Shown here: positions 44,056 through 53,576 of the stretch, in pieces | Layout of the letters: every line of letters starts with the position of its first letter | Position numbering within the stretch: the first letter of the stretch is position 1 | Source: Rhodospirillales bacterium | GTDB lineage: Bacteria; Pseudomonadota; Alphaproteobacteria; Rhodospirillales; Shumkoniaceae | DNA: 64,000 nt | Reading direction: 5' to 3' | Assembly (NCBI GenBank): GCA_028281785.1 | Contig: JANQJG010000055.1 | Coordinates: 1-64,000, forward strand | Made by a program: the position numbers and the translations under genes | The notes under the pieces: model-generated | Told to the model about the DNA's origin: nothing | Seen by the model: the letters and a program-made list of their open reading frames with translations, nothing else | Databases searched by the model: none

Positions 44056-45171
44056 CTACTGGATCACGATTCTGGGCGCCGAGGCCTGCCGCTCCGCCAG
44101 CACCTGATCGATCTTCGCCTGCACGCGATCGCCGATTTCGAGGTAGGCCTTCGCGTGCGCGCTCTCCGGGTTCGACACGACGATGGGATGGCCGCCGTCG
44201 GAGGTCTCCCGAATGCTGATATCGAGGGGGATCTCGCCCAGGCAGTCCACGCCCAGGATCGCGGCCTCTTCGCGCGCGCCGCCATGGCTGAAGATATCCG
44301 TGCGCTCGCCGCAATGGGGACAGGCGAAGTAGCTCATGTTCTCGACGATTCCGAACACCGGAACGTTCACCTTGCGGAACATGTTGAGGCCCTTGCGCGC
44401 GTCGGCAAGCGCGATGTCCTGTGGGGTGGAGACGATGACCGCCCCGGTGAGGGGAACCCGCTGCGCCATGGTGAGCTGGGCGTCGCCGGTGCCCGGGGGC
44501 ATATCGACGACCATGACGTCGAGGTCGCCCCAATCCACGTCGCGCATGAGCTGCTCGAGTGCGCCGATGACCATGGGGCCGCGCCATATGATGGGCGTCT
44601 CCTCCTCGACCAGGAAGCCCATGGACATGCATTTGATTCCGTGATTGTCCATGGGATTGAGGCGGCGGCCGTCGCTGGAGCTCGGTTGGCCGGCGATTCC
44701 CAGCATGCGAGGCATCGAGGGGCCATAGATGTCGGCGTCAAGGATGCCCACCCGGCGGCCCCGCGCGGCGAGGGCGAGCGCCAGGTTGACGGTCGTGGTT
44801 GACTTGCCGACTCCGCCTTTCCCCGAAGCGACCGCGATGATGGCGCCGACTGTTGGCAGAAGGTCTGCGCCCCGTCTGGATGCACCCGTGGCCGGTCCAC
44901 CCTCGCCACCCTGGGGTGCCGGCCGGTCGGCCGTGAGGACGACCGTGGCGGTTAACACGCCGGGGAGGGCGTGGACAGTCTGTTCAGCCTTTTTTCGCAA
45001 AGGCTCGAGTCGGGGCCCCCTTTCGGGCTCGACCTGGATGGCGAAAGCGACATGGCCCTGTTGAACCTTAAGCCCGGTCACCATGCCCAGGCTGACGATG
45101 TCCTGGCCTTTCTCTTCGTCGAGGACCTGCGACAAAGCGCTCATTATCTGTTGTTCGGTGACCTGCGCCAT
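44056..45171 (-). CDS. Mrp/ApbC family Fe-S cluster carrier ATPase
   Basis: 371 aa. An N-terminal MIP18/DUF59 domain (about 1-95, [20 protein letters not shown]) is followed by the P-loop NTPase with the deviant Walker [35 protein letters not shown], and the cluster-binding CxxC in [14 protein letters not shown]. Scaffold or carrier that delivers 4Fe-4S clusters to apoproteins. Length and domain order are standard. Divergent from hflK with a 195-nt shared upstream region. Confidence 0.95.
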   Translation of the reverse strand: MAQVTEQQIMSALSQVLDEEKGQDIVSLGMVTGLKVQQGHVAFAIQVEPERGPRLEPLRKKAEQTVHALPGVLTATVVLTADRPAPQGGEGGPATGASRRGADLLPTVGAIIAVASGKGGVGKSTTTVNLALALAARGRRVGILDADIYGPSMPRMLGIAGQPSSSDGRRLNPMDNHGIKCMSMGFLVEEETPIIWRGPMVIGALEQLMRDVDWGDLDVMVVDMPPGTGDAQLTMAQRVPLTGAVIVSTPQDIALADARKGLNMFRKVNVPVFGIVENMSYFACPHCGERTDIFSHGGAREEAAILGVDCLGEIPLDISIRETSDGGHPIVVSNPESAHAKAYLEIGDRVQAKIDQVLAERQASAPRIVIQ

Positions 45172-45366
45172 CCTTGAAATCTCCGGCTTTGTAGTCGATA
45201 TCGTGGTATGATTGTTGGAGCGGCACTAGATTGCGCCGCTAGAAAAGCTGTCCTATAAGTCGGTGCTCCCAAGATATACGCTTTGTGCGCTGGAAAAACA
45301 AAACCCCTAAATCGGGAGCAAGCGCAAACCGGCATGGTCTAACAAACGTGAAAGGCACGACTTGTC

Positions 45367-46479
45367 ATGGCATGGAATCCACAGGGTGGGGGCCCGTGGG
45401 GCGGCGGTGGTGGCGGCCAGGGTCCTTGGGGCCGTGGGCCGAGTTCACCGCGCCCGCCAGATATTGAAGAACTGCTGCGCCGCAGCCAGGATCGGTTTCG
45501 GCGTCTCATGCCGGGAGGTTTGGGCGGCTGGCGGGGCATATTGATCGCCGTGGGCGTGGTGATGGCGATTTGGGCGTTCACAGGGTTTTATAGAGTCCAG
45601 CCGGAAGAGCAGGGCGTCGAACTGTTGTTTGGCGAGTGGGCTGGTACGACAAATCCCGGCCTTCATTGGTGGCCGCCGGTGCCAATCGGGGCTGTCGAGC
45701 GCCCCAAGGTGACCCGCGTGAACCGGGTCCAGGTCGGATTCCGGGATGCGGTGCCTGGACGGCGTGGCTCCACAGGGCCTCAAGCCGTGCCTCAGGAAAG
45801 CCTGATGCTTACAGGCGACGAGAACATCATCGATATCCAGGCGGTCGTTTTTTGGGTGATCAATGATGCCGGGATGTTTCTGTTCAACATCCGCAATCCC
45901 GAGGGCACCGTCGGTGACGCCTCGGAAAGCGCGCTTCGCGAAATTGTGGGCAAGAACGATTTCGAGTTCGCCCGGACGCAAGGGCGCGTGGACATCGAGA
46001 CCGAGGCGAAGGAGTTGATCCAGCAGATCCTGGACGATTACGGAGCCGGCATCATGGTCACCAACGTCCAACTCCAGAAAATCGATCCGCCCGGCAATGT
46101 GCTGGATGCTTTCCGCGACGTGCAGGCGGCCCGGGCTGACAAGGAACGGGCCATGAACGAGGCCACGGCCTATTACAACGAGATCGTCCAGCGCGCCGAA
46201 GGTGAGGCCCAGCGTATCATCAAGGAGGGTGAAGGCTACCGGGAGCAGAAGATCTCCATCGCCACCGGCGAGGCATCCCGTTTCCTAGCCATCTTCGAAC
46301 AGTACAAACAGGAAAAGGACGTGACCAAGCGGCGCATCTATCTCGAGATCATGAAGTCGGTCATGGCCGGCATGGATAAAGTCCTGATCGAGAGCGGGAC
46401 GGGCGGCGGCAGCGGTGTTGTCCCTTACCTGCCTCTCAATGAACTGACGCGCCGGCCCGCGGCCGGGGGAGGAAGCTGA
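45367..46479 (+). CDS. hflK: FtsH protease activity modulator HflK
   Basis: 370 aa. A Gly/Trp/Pro-rich cytoplasmic N-terminus (AWNPQGGGPWGGGGGGQGPW) leads to one membrane helix (GILIAVGVVMAIWAFTGFYR, about 57-76). The SPFH/band-7 domain follows, with YRVQPEEQGVELLFGEW, TGDENIIDIQAVVFWVI and NVQLQKIDPPGNVLDAFRDV, and a helical C-terminus. With HflC it forms a large periplasm-facing cage around FtsH that controls membrane-protein quality. hflC begins 2 nt after its stop. Confidence 0.96.
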   Translation: MAWNPQGGGPWGGGGGGQGPWGRGPSSPRPPDIEELLRRSQDRFRRLMPGGLGGWRGILIAVGVVMAIWAFTGFYRVQPEEQGVELLFGEWAGTTNPGLHWWPPVPIGAVERPKVTRVNRVQVGFRDAVPGRRGSTGPQAVPQESLMLTGDENIIDIQAVVFWVINDAGMFLFNIRNPEGTVGDASESALREIVGKNDFEFARTQGRVDIETEAKELIQQILDDYGAGIMVTNVQLQKIDPPGNVLDAFRDVQAARADKERAMNEATAYYNEIVQRAEGEAQRIIKEGEGYREQKISIATGEASRFLAIFEQYKQEKDVTKRRIYLEIMKSVMAGMDKVLIESGTGGGSGVVPYLPLNELTRRPAAGGGS

Positions 46480-46481
46480 CC

Positions 46482-47366
46482 ATGCCCAGGTTGCCACTTA
46501 TCGCGGGTGTGCTGGTTGTCGTTCTAGGCATTATCGGCTCACTCTCCGTGTACACGGTGCATCAGGCGGAACAGGCGCTCGTTCTCCAGTTCGGGGCGCC
46601 GCAACGGGTCGTCCAGGACGCCGGACTGCATTTCAAAGTGCCGGTATTTGAGAACGTCGAGAAGTTTGACAGGCGCGTTCTGGATTTTGATGCCGAGGCC
46701 GAGGAAGTGCCGACTCGGGATCAGAAGCAGCTCGTCGTCGATGCCTTCGCCCGTTACCGCATCGTGGATCCGTTGCTGTTTTTCCAGACCGTGAACAACA
46801 TTTTCGGCATGGAACAGCGGCTGGGCAACATCATCAATGCCAATCTTCGGGCCGTTTTCGGCGACGTGACCCTGGCGACCCTTCTGACCCCCGAGCGGGC
46901 GAACCTGATGAACGTCATTGCCCAGCGGGTGAATGAGGAAGGGAAGCCGTTCGGCATCAATGTCATCGACGTCCGGATCAAGCGGGTCGACCTGCCGCAG
47001 GAGAACAGTCAAGCCATCTTCAGCCGGATGCAGACCCAGCGGGAACAGGAGGCACGGAAGATCCGTGCCGAGGGCGAGAAGGAAGCTCGCCGAATCCGCG
47101 CCGATGCCGACAAGCAGCGAACCATCATCGAGGCCGATGCGCGCAAGCAGAGGGAGATCCTCCGGGGTGAAGGCGACTCCGAGGCCCAGCGCATCTATAA
47201 CGAGGCCTACGGGCAGGACCAGGAGTTCTTCGACTTCTGGGTCTCCATGGAAGCGCTTCAGCAAGGCCTGGGCGGCGAGTCGACGAGCTATGTCGGCCCG
47301 CCGGACGGAGATTTCTTCCGCTTTTTCGGCGATATCAGCGGAGGCGGACGATCGCTGATCGAATAA
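46482..47366 (+). CDS. hflC: FtsH protease activity modulator HflC
   Basis: 294 aa. N-terminal membrane helix (LIAGVLVVVLGIIGSLSVYT), SPFH domain (VHQAEQALVLQFGAPQRVVQ, VPTRDQKQLVVDAFARYRIV, GINVIDVRIKRVDLPQENSQ), long coiled helix rich in EARKIRAEGEKEARRIRADA. Partner of HflK; translationally close (2-nt gap). A hairpin follows the stop. Confidence 0.96.
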   Translation: MPRLPLIAGVLVVVLGIIGSLSVYTVHQAEQALVLQFGAPQRVVQDAGLHFKVPVFENVEKFDRRVLDFDAEAEEVPTRDQKQLVVDAFARYRIVDPLLFFQTVNNIFGMEQRLGNIINANLRAVFGDVTLATLLTPERANLMNVIAQRVNEEGKPFGINVIDVRIKRVDLPQENSQAIFSRMQTQREQEARKIRAEGEKEARRIRADADKQRTIIEADARKQREILRGEGDSEAQRIYNEAYGQDQEFFDFWVSMEALQQGLGGESTSYVGPPDGDFFRFFGDISGGGRSLIE

Positions 47367-47375
47367 ACGGCTTTG

Positions 47376-47405
47376 GAGAGGGCGTCCAAGTGACGCCCTC
47401 TCTTG
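47376..47405 (+). terminator. Hairpin after hflC
   Basis: GAGAGGGCGTC (47376-47386) pairs with GACGCCCTCTC (47392-47402); only TT follows, so termination may be partial, letting some transcription continue into the DUF2065 gene. Confidence 0.55.
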
Positions 47406-47439
47406 ATTCCCGGTCTTCTTTCCTCGAGCGGCACCCAAA

Positions 47440-47625
47440 ATGTCCGATTTTCTCGCCGCCCTCGGTCTCGCCTTGGCGATCGAGGGCGCGCTTTATGCCA
47501 TGTTTCCCGTCACCATGAAGAAGATGTTGTTGCAGGTGCTGGCGCAACCCTACAGCCATATGCGTATCGGAGGCACGCTGGCCTTGGCGGCCGGGGTCGG
47601 ACTTCTATGGTTGGTGCGGGGATAA
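47440..47625 (+). CDS. DUF2065 small membrane protein
   Basis: 61 aa with two hydrophobic helices: FLAALGLALAIEGALYAMFP and GGTLALAAGVGLLWLV, and MKKMLLQVLAQPYSHMRIGG between them, the DUF2065 (YjeT-like) pattern. The same gene follows hflKC in many proteobacteria, suggesting a role near HflKC. Function unproven. Confidence 0.92.
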   Translation: MSDFLAALGLALAIEGALYAMFPVTMKKMLLQVLAQPYSHMRIGGTLALAAGVGLLWLVRG

Positions 47626-47830
47626 CGGCTTGATCCGATCCGGCCCTCATCCTGGCGAATTGGTTTTGTCGTATGTTGGGCTTCGGCGTTAGCCATCTGA
47701 CAATAATTCTTTGGTAACGAGTCCCGAGACGCTCATGTTCCTGTGACTTGAAAGGCTTGCCGGCGTGGACTAGATCAGCAACACAGGGGGCTTGGGCTCT
47801 GGCTTCGCATAGATATCGTGGCATTTGGAG

Positions 47831-49381
47831 ATGCGTGACGTGAAAGCGATTCGTCCGGGACGTTCTGTCTCGTTGCTGGGCGGGAGACGCGCCCAGGGCT
47901 CCGCTGGTGAGCCGGAAGCGAATTCGGGTACCGGTATCGGCGTTTTGGATTGGCTCGCGGCGGTAACATTGGGAATGGTCGTCGCGCTCGGCGCGGCGGA
48001 TGCCAACGCCAAGGCACCCCCCGAGACTTTCGCGGATCTTGCGGAAACGCTGCTGCCAGCGGTGGTGAACATCTCCACCACCCAGACCGTCGAGGGACGC
48101 GGCACGCCGGATTTCCCCCAGCTCCCTCCCGGATCTCCATTCGAGGAGTTTTTTAAGGAATTCTTCGACCGCAACCAGCCGCAGCAGCGACGCCGGCGGG
48201 CGACCTCCCTGGGGTCTGGATTCATCATCGATTCGACCGGTTATGTCGTCACTAATTATCACGTCATCCAGGATGCCGACGAAATCAAGGTGATCCTCCA
48301 GGACGATAGCCGTTTGGAGGCCACGCTGGTCGGGCGCGACCCAAAGACGGATTTGGCCGTCCTCAAGGTCGAACCGAGCCAGCCCTTGCCCTCGGTCAAC
48401 TGGGGTGAGTCCGACGACGTTCGCGTTGGCGACTGGGTTCTCGCCATCGGAAATCCCTTTGGCCTGGGCGGAACCGTGACGGCCGGAATCCTCTCGGCGC
48501 GGGGCCGCGATATCAATACCGGGCCGTATGACGACTTCCTGCAGACGGACGCGTCGATCAACCGCGGAAACTCGGGCGGTCCCATGTTCAACCTCAATGG
48601 CGACGTCGTGGGCGTCAACACCGCGATCTTCTCGCCATCGGGGGGCAGCGTCGGTATCGGCTTCGCGATTCCGAGCGCCATCGCGGAGCCGGTCGTGTCG
48701 CAATTGATCAAGACCGGGCAGGTGCGCCGAGGGTGGCTCGGTGTTCATATTCAGACGGTTACGGAAGAAATCGCCGAAACGCTGGGATTGGAGGAGGCCA
48801 AAGGGGCCCTGGTCGCCAGCGTCATCAAGGAAGGTCCCGCCGAAGAATCAGGCATCACCGCCGGAGATGTCATTGTCGAGTTCGACGGCCGGGAAGTAGG
48901 AGACATGCGCAAGCTTCCGCGCATCGTGGCGGACACGGAGGTCGGCAAGACCGTCGACGTTATCCTTTGGCGCAACAACGAGAAGATGACGCTGCAGGTA
49001 ACGGTCGGCGAACTGGACGCCGAGGAAGAGGAGCAGCTGGCGGCTCGCACCGAAGGCCGCGAAGAGGGAGACGAGCGGACGATAACGGGGCTCGGGTTCA
49101 CCTTGTCGGTCATCACGGACTCCTTGCGTGAACAGTTCAATCTGGGCGAAGAAGCCAAGGGATTGGTGGTCACCGAGGTTGCCGAGGGCGGGCCCGCGTC
49201 TGAAAAAGGCATTCGCCCTGGCGATGTCGTCGTCGAAGTGAGCCAGGAGGATGCGGCATCCCCCACTCAGGTAGCGAAGCTGGTCGACGCCGCACGTGAT
49301 GCCGGGCGGAAGTCGGTCTTGCTGCTGGTTGAGGGCCAGGGACGTTTGCGGTTCGAAGCAGTTCGGATCGACGAGGGGTAG
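47831..49381 (+). CDS. degP: Do/DegP-family periplasmic serine protease
   Basis: About 516 aa from the ATG at 47831. An Arg-rich N-terminus and hydrophobic segment (WLAAVTLGMVVALGAADANA) act as signal or anchor. The trypsin-like domain has its triad visible: His about 144 (VTNYHVIQDA), Asp about 173 (KTDLAVLKVE) and Ser about 248 (NRGNSGGPMFN). Two PDZ domains follow (about 300-385, LGVHIQTVTEEIAETLGLEE; about 415-510, GLVVTEVAEGGPASEKGIRP). It degrades or refolds damaged envelope proteins. The location after hflKC-DUF2065 makes a quality-control cluster. The intrinsic terminator at 49425 closes the unit. Confidence 0.95.
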   Translation: MRDVKAIRPGRSVSLLGGRRAQGSAGEPEANSGTGIGVLDWLAAVTLGMVVALGAADANAKAPPETFADLAETLLPAVVNISTTQTVEGRGTPDFPQLPPGSPFEEFFKEFFDRNQPQQRRRRATSLGSGFIIDSTGYVVTNYHVIQDADEIKVILQDDSRLEATLVGRDPKTDLAVLKVEPSQPLPSVNWGESDDVRVGDWVLAIGNPFGLGGTVTAGILSARGRDINTGPYDDFLQTDASINRGNSGGPMFNLNGDVVGVNTAIFSPSGGSVGIGFAIPSAIAEPVVSQLIKTGQVRRGWLGVHIQTVTEEIAETLGLEEAKGALVASVIKEGPAEESGITAGDVIVEFDGREVGDMRKLPRIVADTEVGKTVDVILWRNNEKMTLQVTVGELDAEEEEQLAARTEGREEGDERTITGLGFTLSVITDSLREQFNLGEEAKGLVVTEVAEGGPASEKGIRPGDVVVEVSQEDAASPTQVAKLVDAARDAGRKSVLLLVEGQGRLRFEAVRIDEG

Positions 49382-49424
49382 GCGACACCCTCCAGACCTC
49401 CAGACCAAGCTTTTTAAGCATGCG

Positions 49425-49450
49425 CGCCGCCCTTATCGGGCGGCGTTTGC
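49425..49450 (+). terminator. Terminator after degP
   Basis: CGCCGCCC TTAT GGGCGGCG-type stem (49425-49445) followed by TTTGCTTG. Confidence 0.7.
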
Positions 49451-49603
49451 TTGTTGCGCGTCAGAATGCGAGGTTCACCCTCGGCGGGTGCGGCAGGCGA
49501 TAGCCGCAGGGCGTCCCCTCGCGGGATGGATGGTTCCATTTGGGCGAATAGTGCTCTAGTAATGCGCAACGCTCCGGTTCGGCACGAAACAAAAGGGGGA
49601 CAC

Positions 49604-50971
49604 ATGGAGGATTCAGTCAAAATCGCACTGCCCGAGAGCGAGATCCCGAGGGCATGGTACAACGTTGCCGCGGATCTTCCCGAGCCGCTGCCCCCGGTTC
49701 TCCACCCGGGCACGGGCCAGCCCATCGGTCCGCAAGACCTGGCCCCGCTGTTTCCCATGGCTCTGATCGCGCAGGAAGTCAGCACCGAGCGGGACGTCGA
49801 GATCCCGGACGAGGTGCGGGACATCTATCGGCAATGGCGGCCGACCCCGCTCTATCGCGCGCGCCGGCTGGAGCAGGCGCTCGATACGCCTGCCCGCATC
49901 TACTACAAATACGAGGGGTTGAGCCCGGCCGGCAGCCATAAGCCAAACACCGCGGTGGCCCAGGCCTGGTACAACAAGCAAGAGGGCGTAAGCCGCATCA
50001 CGACCGAGACGGGGGCGGGCCAGTGGGGATCCGCCCTGTCGATGGCGGGGGCCTTCCTCGGCATTGAGATCGAGGTCTTCATGGTGCGGGTCAGTTTCGA
50101 CCAAAAGCCTTATCGCCGGGCGATGATGGAGGGTTTCGGCGCGCGTTGCGTGGCGAGCCCGAGCTCGGAGACCAACGCCGGCCGGGCGATCCTGGCCGAG
50201 CACCCGGATTCGACGGGGAGCCTGGGCATCGCGATTTCCGAGGCGGTCGAACGGGCGGCCGGGCGGGACGACACGAAGTACGCGCTGGGCAGCGTGCTCA
50301 ATCACGTACTGCTGCATCAGACCGTTGCCGGGCTAGAGGCAAAGACACAGCTGGAGATCGCCGGGGATTATCCGGATGTGATCGTCGGCTGCACGGGCGG
50401 GGGCAGCAACTTCGCCGGAATCGCCTTCCCCTTCCTCGGGGAAAAGCTTCGTGACGGCAGGAACTTGCGTTGCGTCGCGGTCGAACCGGCGGCCTGTCCA
50501 ACCTTGACGCGCGGCAAATACGCCTACGATTTCGGTGACACCAGCCATCTGACGCCTCTCGTGAAGATGCACACCCTGGGATCAACCTTCGTGCCGCCGG
50601 GATTCCACGCGGGAGGTCTGCGTTATCATGGGATGGCGCCGTTGATAAGCCATCTGGCACAACTCGACTTGCTTGAGGCACGCAACTACCAACAATTGGA
50701 ATGCTTCGCCGCGGGGCTTCAGTTTGCCCGATGTGAGGGTATCGTGCCGGCCCCGGAAGCGAATCACGCCGTCAAGGGCGCGATCGACGAGGCCTTGCGC
50801 TGCAAGGAGGAGGGTACGTCCCAGACGATTCTGTTCAACCTGTGCGGCCACGGCCATTTCGATATGCAGGCCTATATCGACTATCTGGGCGGCAAGCTGG
50901 TGGATCAGGAGTACGACGAGTCCGAGCTCGCCATGGCGCTGTCCGGGTTGCCATCGGTCGCGGCTGGATAA
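49604..50971 (+). CDS. TrpB2-type pyridoxal-phosphate enzyme (tryptophan synthase beta-like)
   Basis: 455 aa from the ATG at 49604, preceded by AGGGGG. Features of the TrpB2 group: long N-terminal extension ([20 protein letters not shown]), [20 protein letters not shown], the PLP lysine in [38 protein letters not shown], and phosphate loop [20 protein letters not shown]. TrpB2 proteins make tryptophan from indole and serine without TrpA, or salvage indole. No trpA is present. The longer frame starting 49451 crosses the terminator region and is rejected. It is followed by an ICL/PEPM-family gene 79 nt later. Confidence 0.92.
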   Translation: MEDSVKIALPESEIPRAWYNVAADLPEPLPPVLHPGTGQPIGPQDLAPLFPMALIAQEVSTERDVEIPDEVRDIYRQWRPTPLYRARRLEQALDTPARIYYKYEGLSPAGSHKPNTAVAQAWYNKQEGVSRITTETGAGQWGSALSMAGAFLGIEIEVFMVRVSFDQKPYRRAMMEGFGARCVASPSSETNAGRAILAEHPDSTGSLGIAISEAVERAAGRDDTKYALGSVLNHVLLHQTVAGLEAKTQLEIAGDYPDVIVGCTGGGSNFAGIAFPFLGEKLRDGRNLRCVAVEPAACPTLTRGKYAYDFGDTSHLTPLVKMHTLGSTFVPPGFHAGGLRYHGMAPLISHLAQLDLLEARNYQQLECFAAGLQFARCEGIVPAPEANHAVKGAIDEALRCKEEGTSQTILFNLCGHGHFDMQAYIDYLGGKLVDQEYDESELAMALSGLPSVAAG

Positions 50972-51050
50972 GGTGATCTGCCGGGTCGCCTGGCGATCCG
51001 TCTTTGGGGGAGGCGGGCGATCTCGAGTTAAGCGGGCTTGGGGGCCACGC

Positions 51051-51986
51051 ATGAAGCGAAGCACGCGATTCCGTGAGCTGTTGAGGGCACCAGAAATTCT
51101 GGTTCTGCCGGGCGCTCACGATGCACTGACCGCCCGAATCATCGCCCAGGCGGGGTTCGACGCCTATACGGCCGGTGGATATAGCGCTACCGCAAGCCTG
51201 TTGGCGGCGCCGGATACCTCTCAGCTGACGATGAGCGAGCTGGCCGACTACTACGCCCGGCTTCACGATGCCTCCCCCCTGCCGTTGCTTGCCGATGGTG
51301 ACACGGGGTTTGGCGGTACGACCAACGTCGCCCGGACGGTCCGTGCGTTCGAGCGCGCCGGTGTCGCCGCGCTGTTTATCGAGGACCAGGTCTTTCCGAA
51401 GCGCTGCGGACATATGGAGGGCAAGCGCGTGGTGCCCGCGATCGAGATGGTCGAGAAGCTGAAGGCCGCCCTCGACGCCCGCATCGATCCTGATTTGGTG
51501 ATCATGGCACGCACGGATGCTCTCGCGGTGAACGGCCTCGATGATGCGATCGAAAGGGCCCAGTTGTATCAGGAGGCCGGCGCCGACCTTCTGTTCGTCG
51601 AGGCCCCATGTTCCATCGAGCAGATGCGGCGGATCTGCACGGAGATCGACGGCCCTTGCCTGGCTAACAACATCGAAGCGGGAAAGACGCCCTTCCTGAC
51701 GGCAGGTGAACTCCAGGAAATCGGATATGCCGCGGTGGCCTTTCCCGTTAGCGTTACGTATGCCGTGACCAAGGCCGTGCGTGGGGTTATGGAGAACCTC
51801 AGACGCGAGGGTACGACCGCCGGCAAGCAAGAAGACCTTTTGTCGTTTGACGAATTCAACAGCCTCATCGGTCTCCAAGGCCTTCGAGAGTGGGAGGAGG
51901 GGTGCCGGGATTTTGCCCAACGGCTGGGCGGTTCGAAACTTATGCAGGCGGGGACATCGGAAGAAGAAGGGGAGTTAAGAGAATGA
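51051..51986 (+). CDS. Isocitrate lyase / PEP mutase superfamily protein
   Basis: 311 aa TIM-barrel enzyme: ILVLPGAHDALTARIIAQAG, FDAYTAGGYSATA, PLPLLADGDTGFGGTTNVAR (metal-binding Asp), VAALFIEDQVFPKRCGHMEG (K-R-C-G-H lyase motif) and VIMARTDALAVNGLDDAIER. Closest in style to methylisocitrate lyase, oxaloacetate decarboxylase and carboxyvinyl-carboxyphosphonate mutase-like proteins that cleave 2-methyl or dicarboxylic hydroxy-acids. The stop overlaps the next gene's ATG (ATGA), directly coupling it to a TRAP dicarboxylate transporter. I therefore infer its substrate is an imported C4-like organic acid. Confidence 0.9.
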   Translation: MKRSTRFRELLRAPEILVLPGAHDALTARIIAQAGFDAYTAGGYSATASLLAAPDTSQLTMSELADYYARLHDASPLPLLADGDTGFGGTTNVARTVRAFERAGVAALFIEDQVFPKRCGHMEGKRVVPAIEMVEKLKAALDARIDPDLVIMARTDALAVNGLDDAIERAQLYQEAGADLLFVEAPCSIEQMRRICTEIDGPCLANNIEAGKTPFLTAGELQEIGYAAVAFPVSVTYAVTKAVRGVMENLRREGTTAGKQEDLLSFDEFNSLIGLQGLREWEEGCRDFAQRLGGSKLMQAGTSEEEGELRE

Positions 51987-52975
51987 GACAAACGATTCTT
52001 GTCGCCACGATTGCCGCGATCGGCACCATTGGGGCCGGCTCGGTTTCGGCTGACACGGCCACCATGCGAGTGAGCCATCAACTGCCGCCAAAACACCATG
52101 TCGCCCAGCTCGTCGATGAGTGGGCCGCCGATATCAAGGCGCAGTCGGGCGGAAGCATGGACGTCCAGATCTTCGGAGCCAACCAAGCCTACAAGCCGAA
52201 GGAGAACTTCCCGGCTGTTGCCAAGGGGCAGATCGAAGCGGCGCTTTCGGTCAATTTCCAGTGGGGCGGGACAATACCGGTCATGAACGTCACACTGATG
52301 CCCTACACGTTCACCGACCTCGATCTTCTCAAGAAATTTCCGGGATCGCCGGTCGCGACCTTCTTGGAGGAAAAGCTCGAGGCCAAGGGCGTCAAGAACG
52401 TTGCGTGGCTGTTCACGACGAACATGTCTATCTACACCTCCAAGGATAAGCCCCTGATCAAGCCGGATGATTTCCAAGGGGTCAAGATAAGGGGGCTGAA
52501 CAAGCTGGTGGACAGCGGCCTGCGAGCACTCGGCGCGGCGCCCAGCGCGATGTCCGGTTCCCAGGTCTATCAGGCGTTGCAGACCGGCGTGATCGATGCC
52601 GGTTTGACCGATGTCTCGGCCGCGTTTAGCCGCAAGTATTATGAGGTTCAGGACTACGGCACGGTATCGCCGTTGTTCAGCGTCTTCTTCCACATCTACG
52701 TGAACCCGGATTGGTGGAATGGCCTCGACGAGGGCGCCCAAAAGGCCATTCTCGACGCCAGCGCGAAGGCCGAGAAGAAAGCCATTCAAATCACGCAGGA
52801 AACGGCATCCGCCGCGCCTGACCAGCTTCGTGAAAAGGGCATGAAGGTTCATATTCATTCCGAGGCGGAGCAGGAGACGTTCCGCGGCGTCATGGAACCG
52901 GCCTTCCGCAAGGCGTTCATGGAGGCTGCCGGCGCCGACGGCGAGGCAATCCTCCAGATGATTCAGAAGATGTAG
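51983..52975 (+). CDS. TRAP transporter periplasmic solute receptor (DctP family)
   Basis: 330 aa. Signal peptide LVATIAAIGTIGAGSVSADT with cleavage about residue 24. DctP fold: MRVSHQLPPKHHVAQLVDEW, IFGANQAYKPKENFPAVAKG, VKIRGLNKLVDSGLRALGAA (ligand-binding region) and AAFSRKYYEVQDYGTVSPLF. It captures an organic acid and hands it to the DctQM permease encoded next. The start overlaps the lyase gene by 4 nt. Confidence 0.95.
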   Translation: MRQTILVATIAAIGTIGAGSVSADTATMRVSHQLPPKHHVAQLVDEWAADIKAQSGGSMDVQIFGANQAYKPKENFPAVAKGQIEAALSVNFQWGGTIPVMNVTLMPYTFTDLDLLKKFPGSPVATFLEEKLEAKGVKNVAWLFTTNMSIYTSKDKPLIKPDDFQGVKIRGLNKLVDSGLRALGAAPSAMSGSQVYQALQTGVIDAGLTDVSAAFSRKYYEVQDYGTVSPLFSVFFHIYVNPDWWNGLDEGAQKAILDASAKAEKKAIQITQETASAAPDQLREKGMKVHIHSEAEQETFRGVMEPAFRKAFMEAAGADGEAILQMIQKM

Positions 52976-53024
52976 AACCGGATCTGGGATCGCCTTCGCA
53001 TCTGGTTACTGGGTATCCTGAAGC

Positions 53025-53576
53025 ATGACACGGGGTGATAGCGGAACGCGCCGGTCGTCGATTGGCGCGTTCCTCAGCCTCTCGGACCGTTTTCTTTCCG
53101 TCGTGTGCTCAGTCTGCACGGGGCTCGGGGCGGTATTGGTGCTGCTCATGGGCGGCGTGGTCGGCTATAGCGTCGTCTTGCGTTACGTCTTCAATCAGCC
53201 CCAGGTGTGGACCGACGAGCTGGTCGGCTATTGGCTTGTCCTGGTGGTCATGCTGGGTGCCGCTGACGCCCTGCGGCGTGGCAGCCATATCGGTATCGAT
53301 CTTGTCACCGAACATATGAGCCCCCGCGTACGCCGGTGGTCCGAAATCTGGGGCCTCATAGCGGTGGCTTTCGTTTCCATCATCCTATTTGCGAGTGGCT
53401 GGGAGATGGTGGCCTTCTCTCTTCAAGTCGACCTTGTCTCCGAAGGTTACCTGGAGATGCCCATGTGGATCCCGCAGACCGCCGTTCCGGCGGGGTCGGT
53501 GCTTCTCGGCATAGCGGCTCTTCATCGAATGCTTCTCGTCTTAAGAACGCCTGTGTCTGGAGACTCCCGGCAGTGA
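53025..53576 (+). CDS. TRAP transporter small permease (DctQ family)
   Basis: 183 aa with four hydrophobic segments (VCTGLGAVLVLLMGGVVGYS, WLVLVVMLGAADALRRGSHI, LIAVAFVSIILFASGWEMVA, TAVPAGSVLLGIAALHRMLL). The conserved FNQPQVWTDELVGYWLVLVV is the DctQ signature. Partner of the large permease, whose GTG overlaps this stop (GTGA). Confidence 0.93.
   Translation: MTRGDSGTRRSSIGAFLSLSDRFLSVVCSVCTGLGAVLVLLMGGVVGYSVVLRYVFNQPQVWTDELVGYWLVLVVMLGAADALRRGSHIGIDLVTEHMSPRVRRWSEIWGLIAVAFVSIILFASGWEMVAFSLQVDLVSEGYLEMPMWIPQTAVPAGSVLLGIAALHRMLLVLRTPVSGDSRQ

Noticed and set aside
51569..52858. 429-aa minus-strand frame over the lyase/dctP genes
   Set aside because: Antiphase to two recognised genes; no family features.
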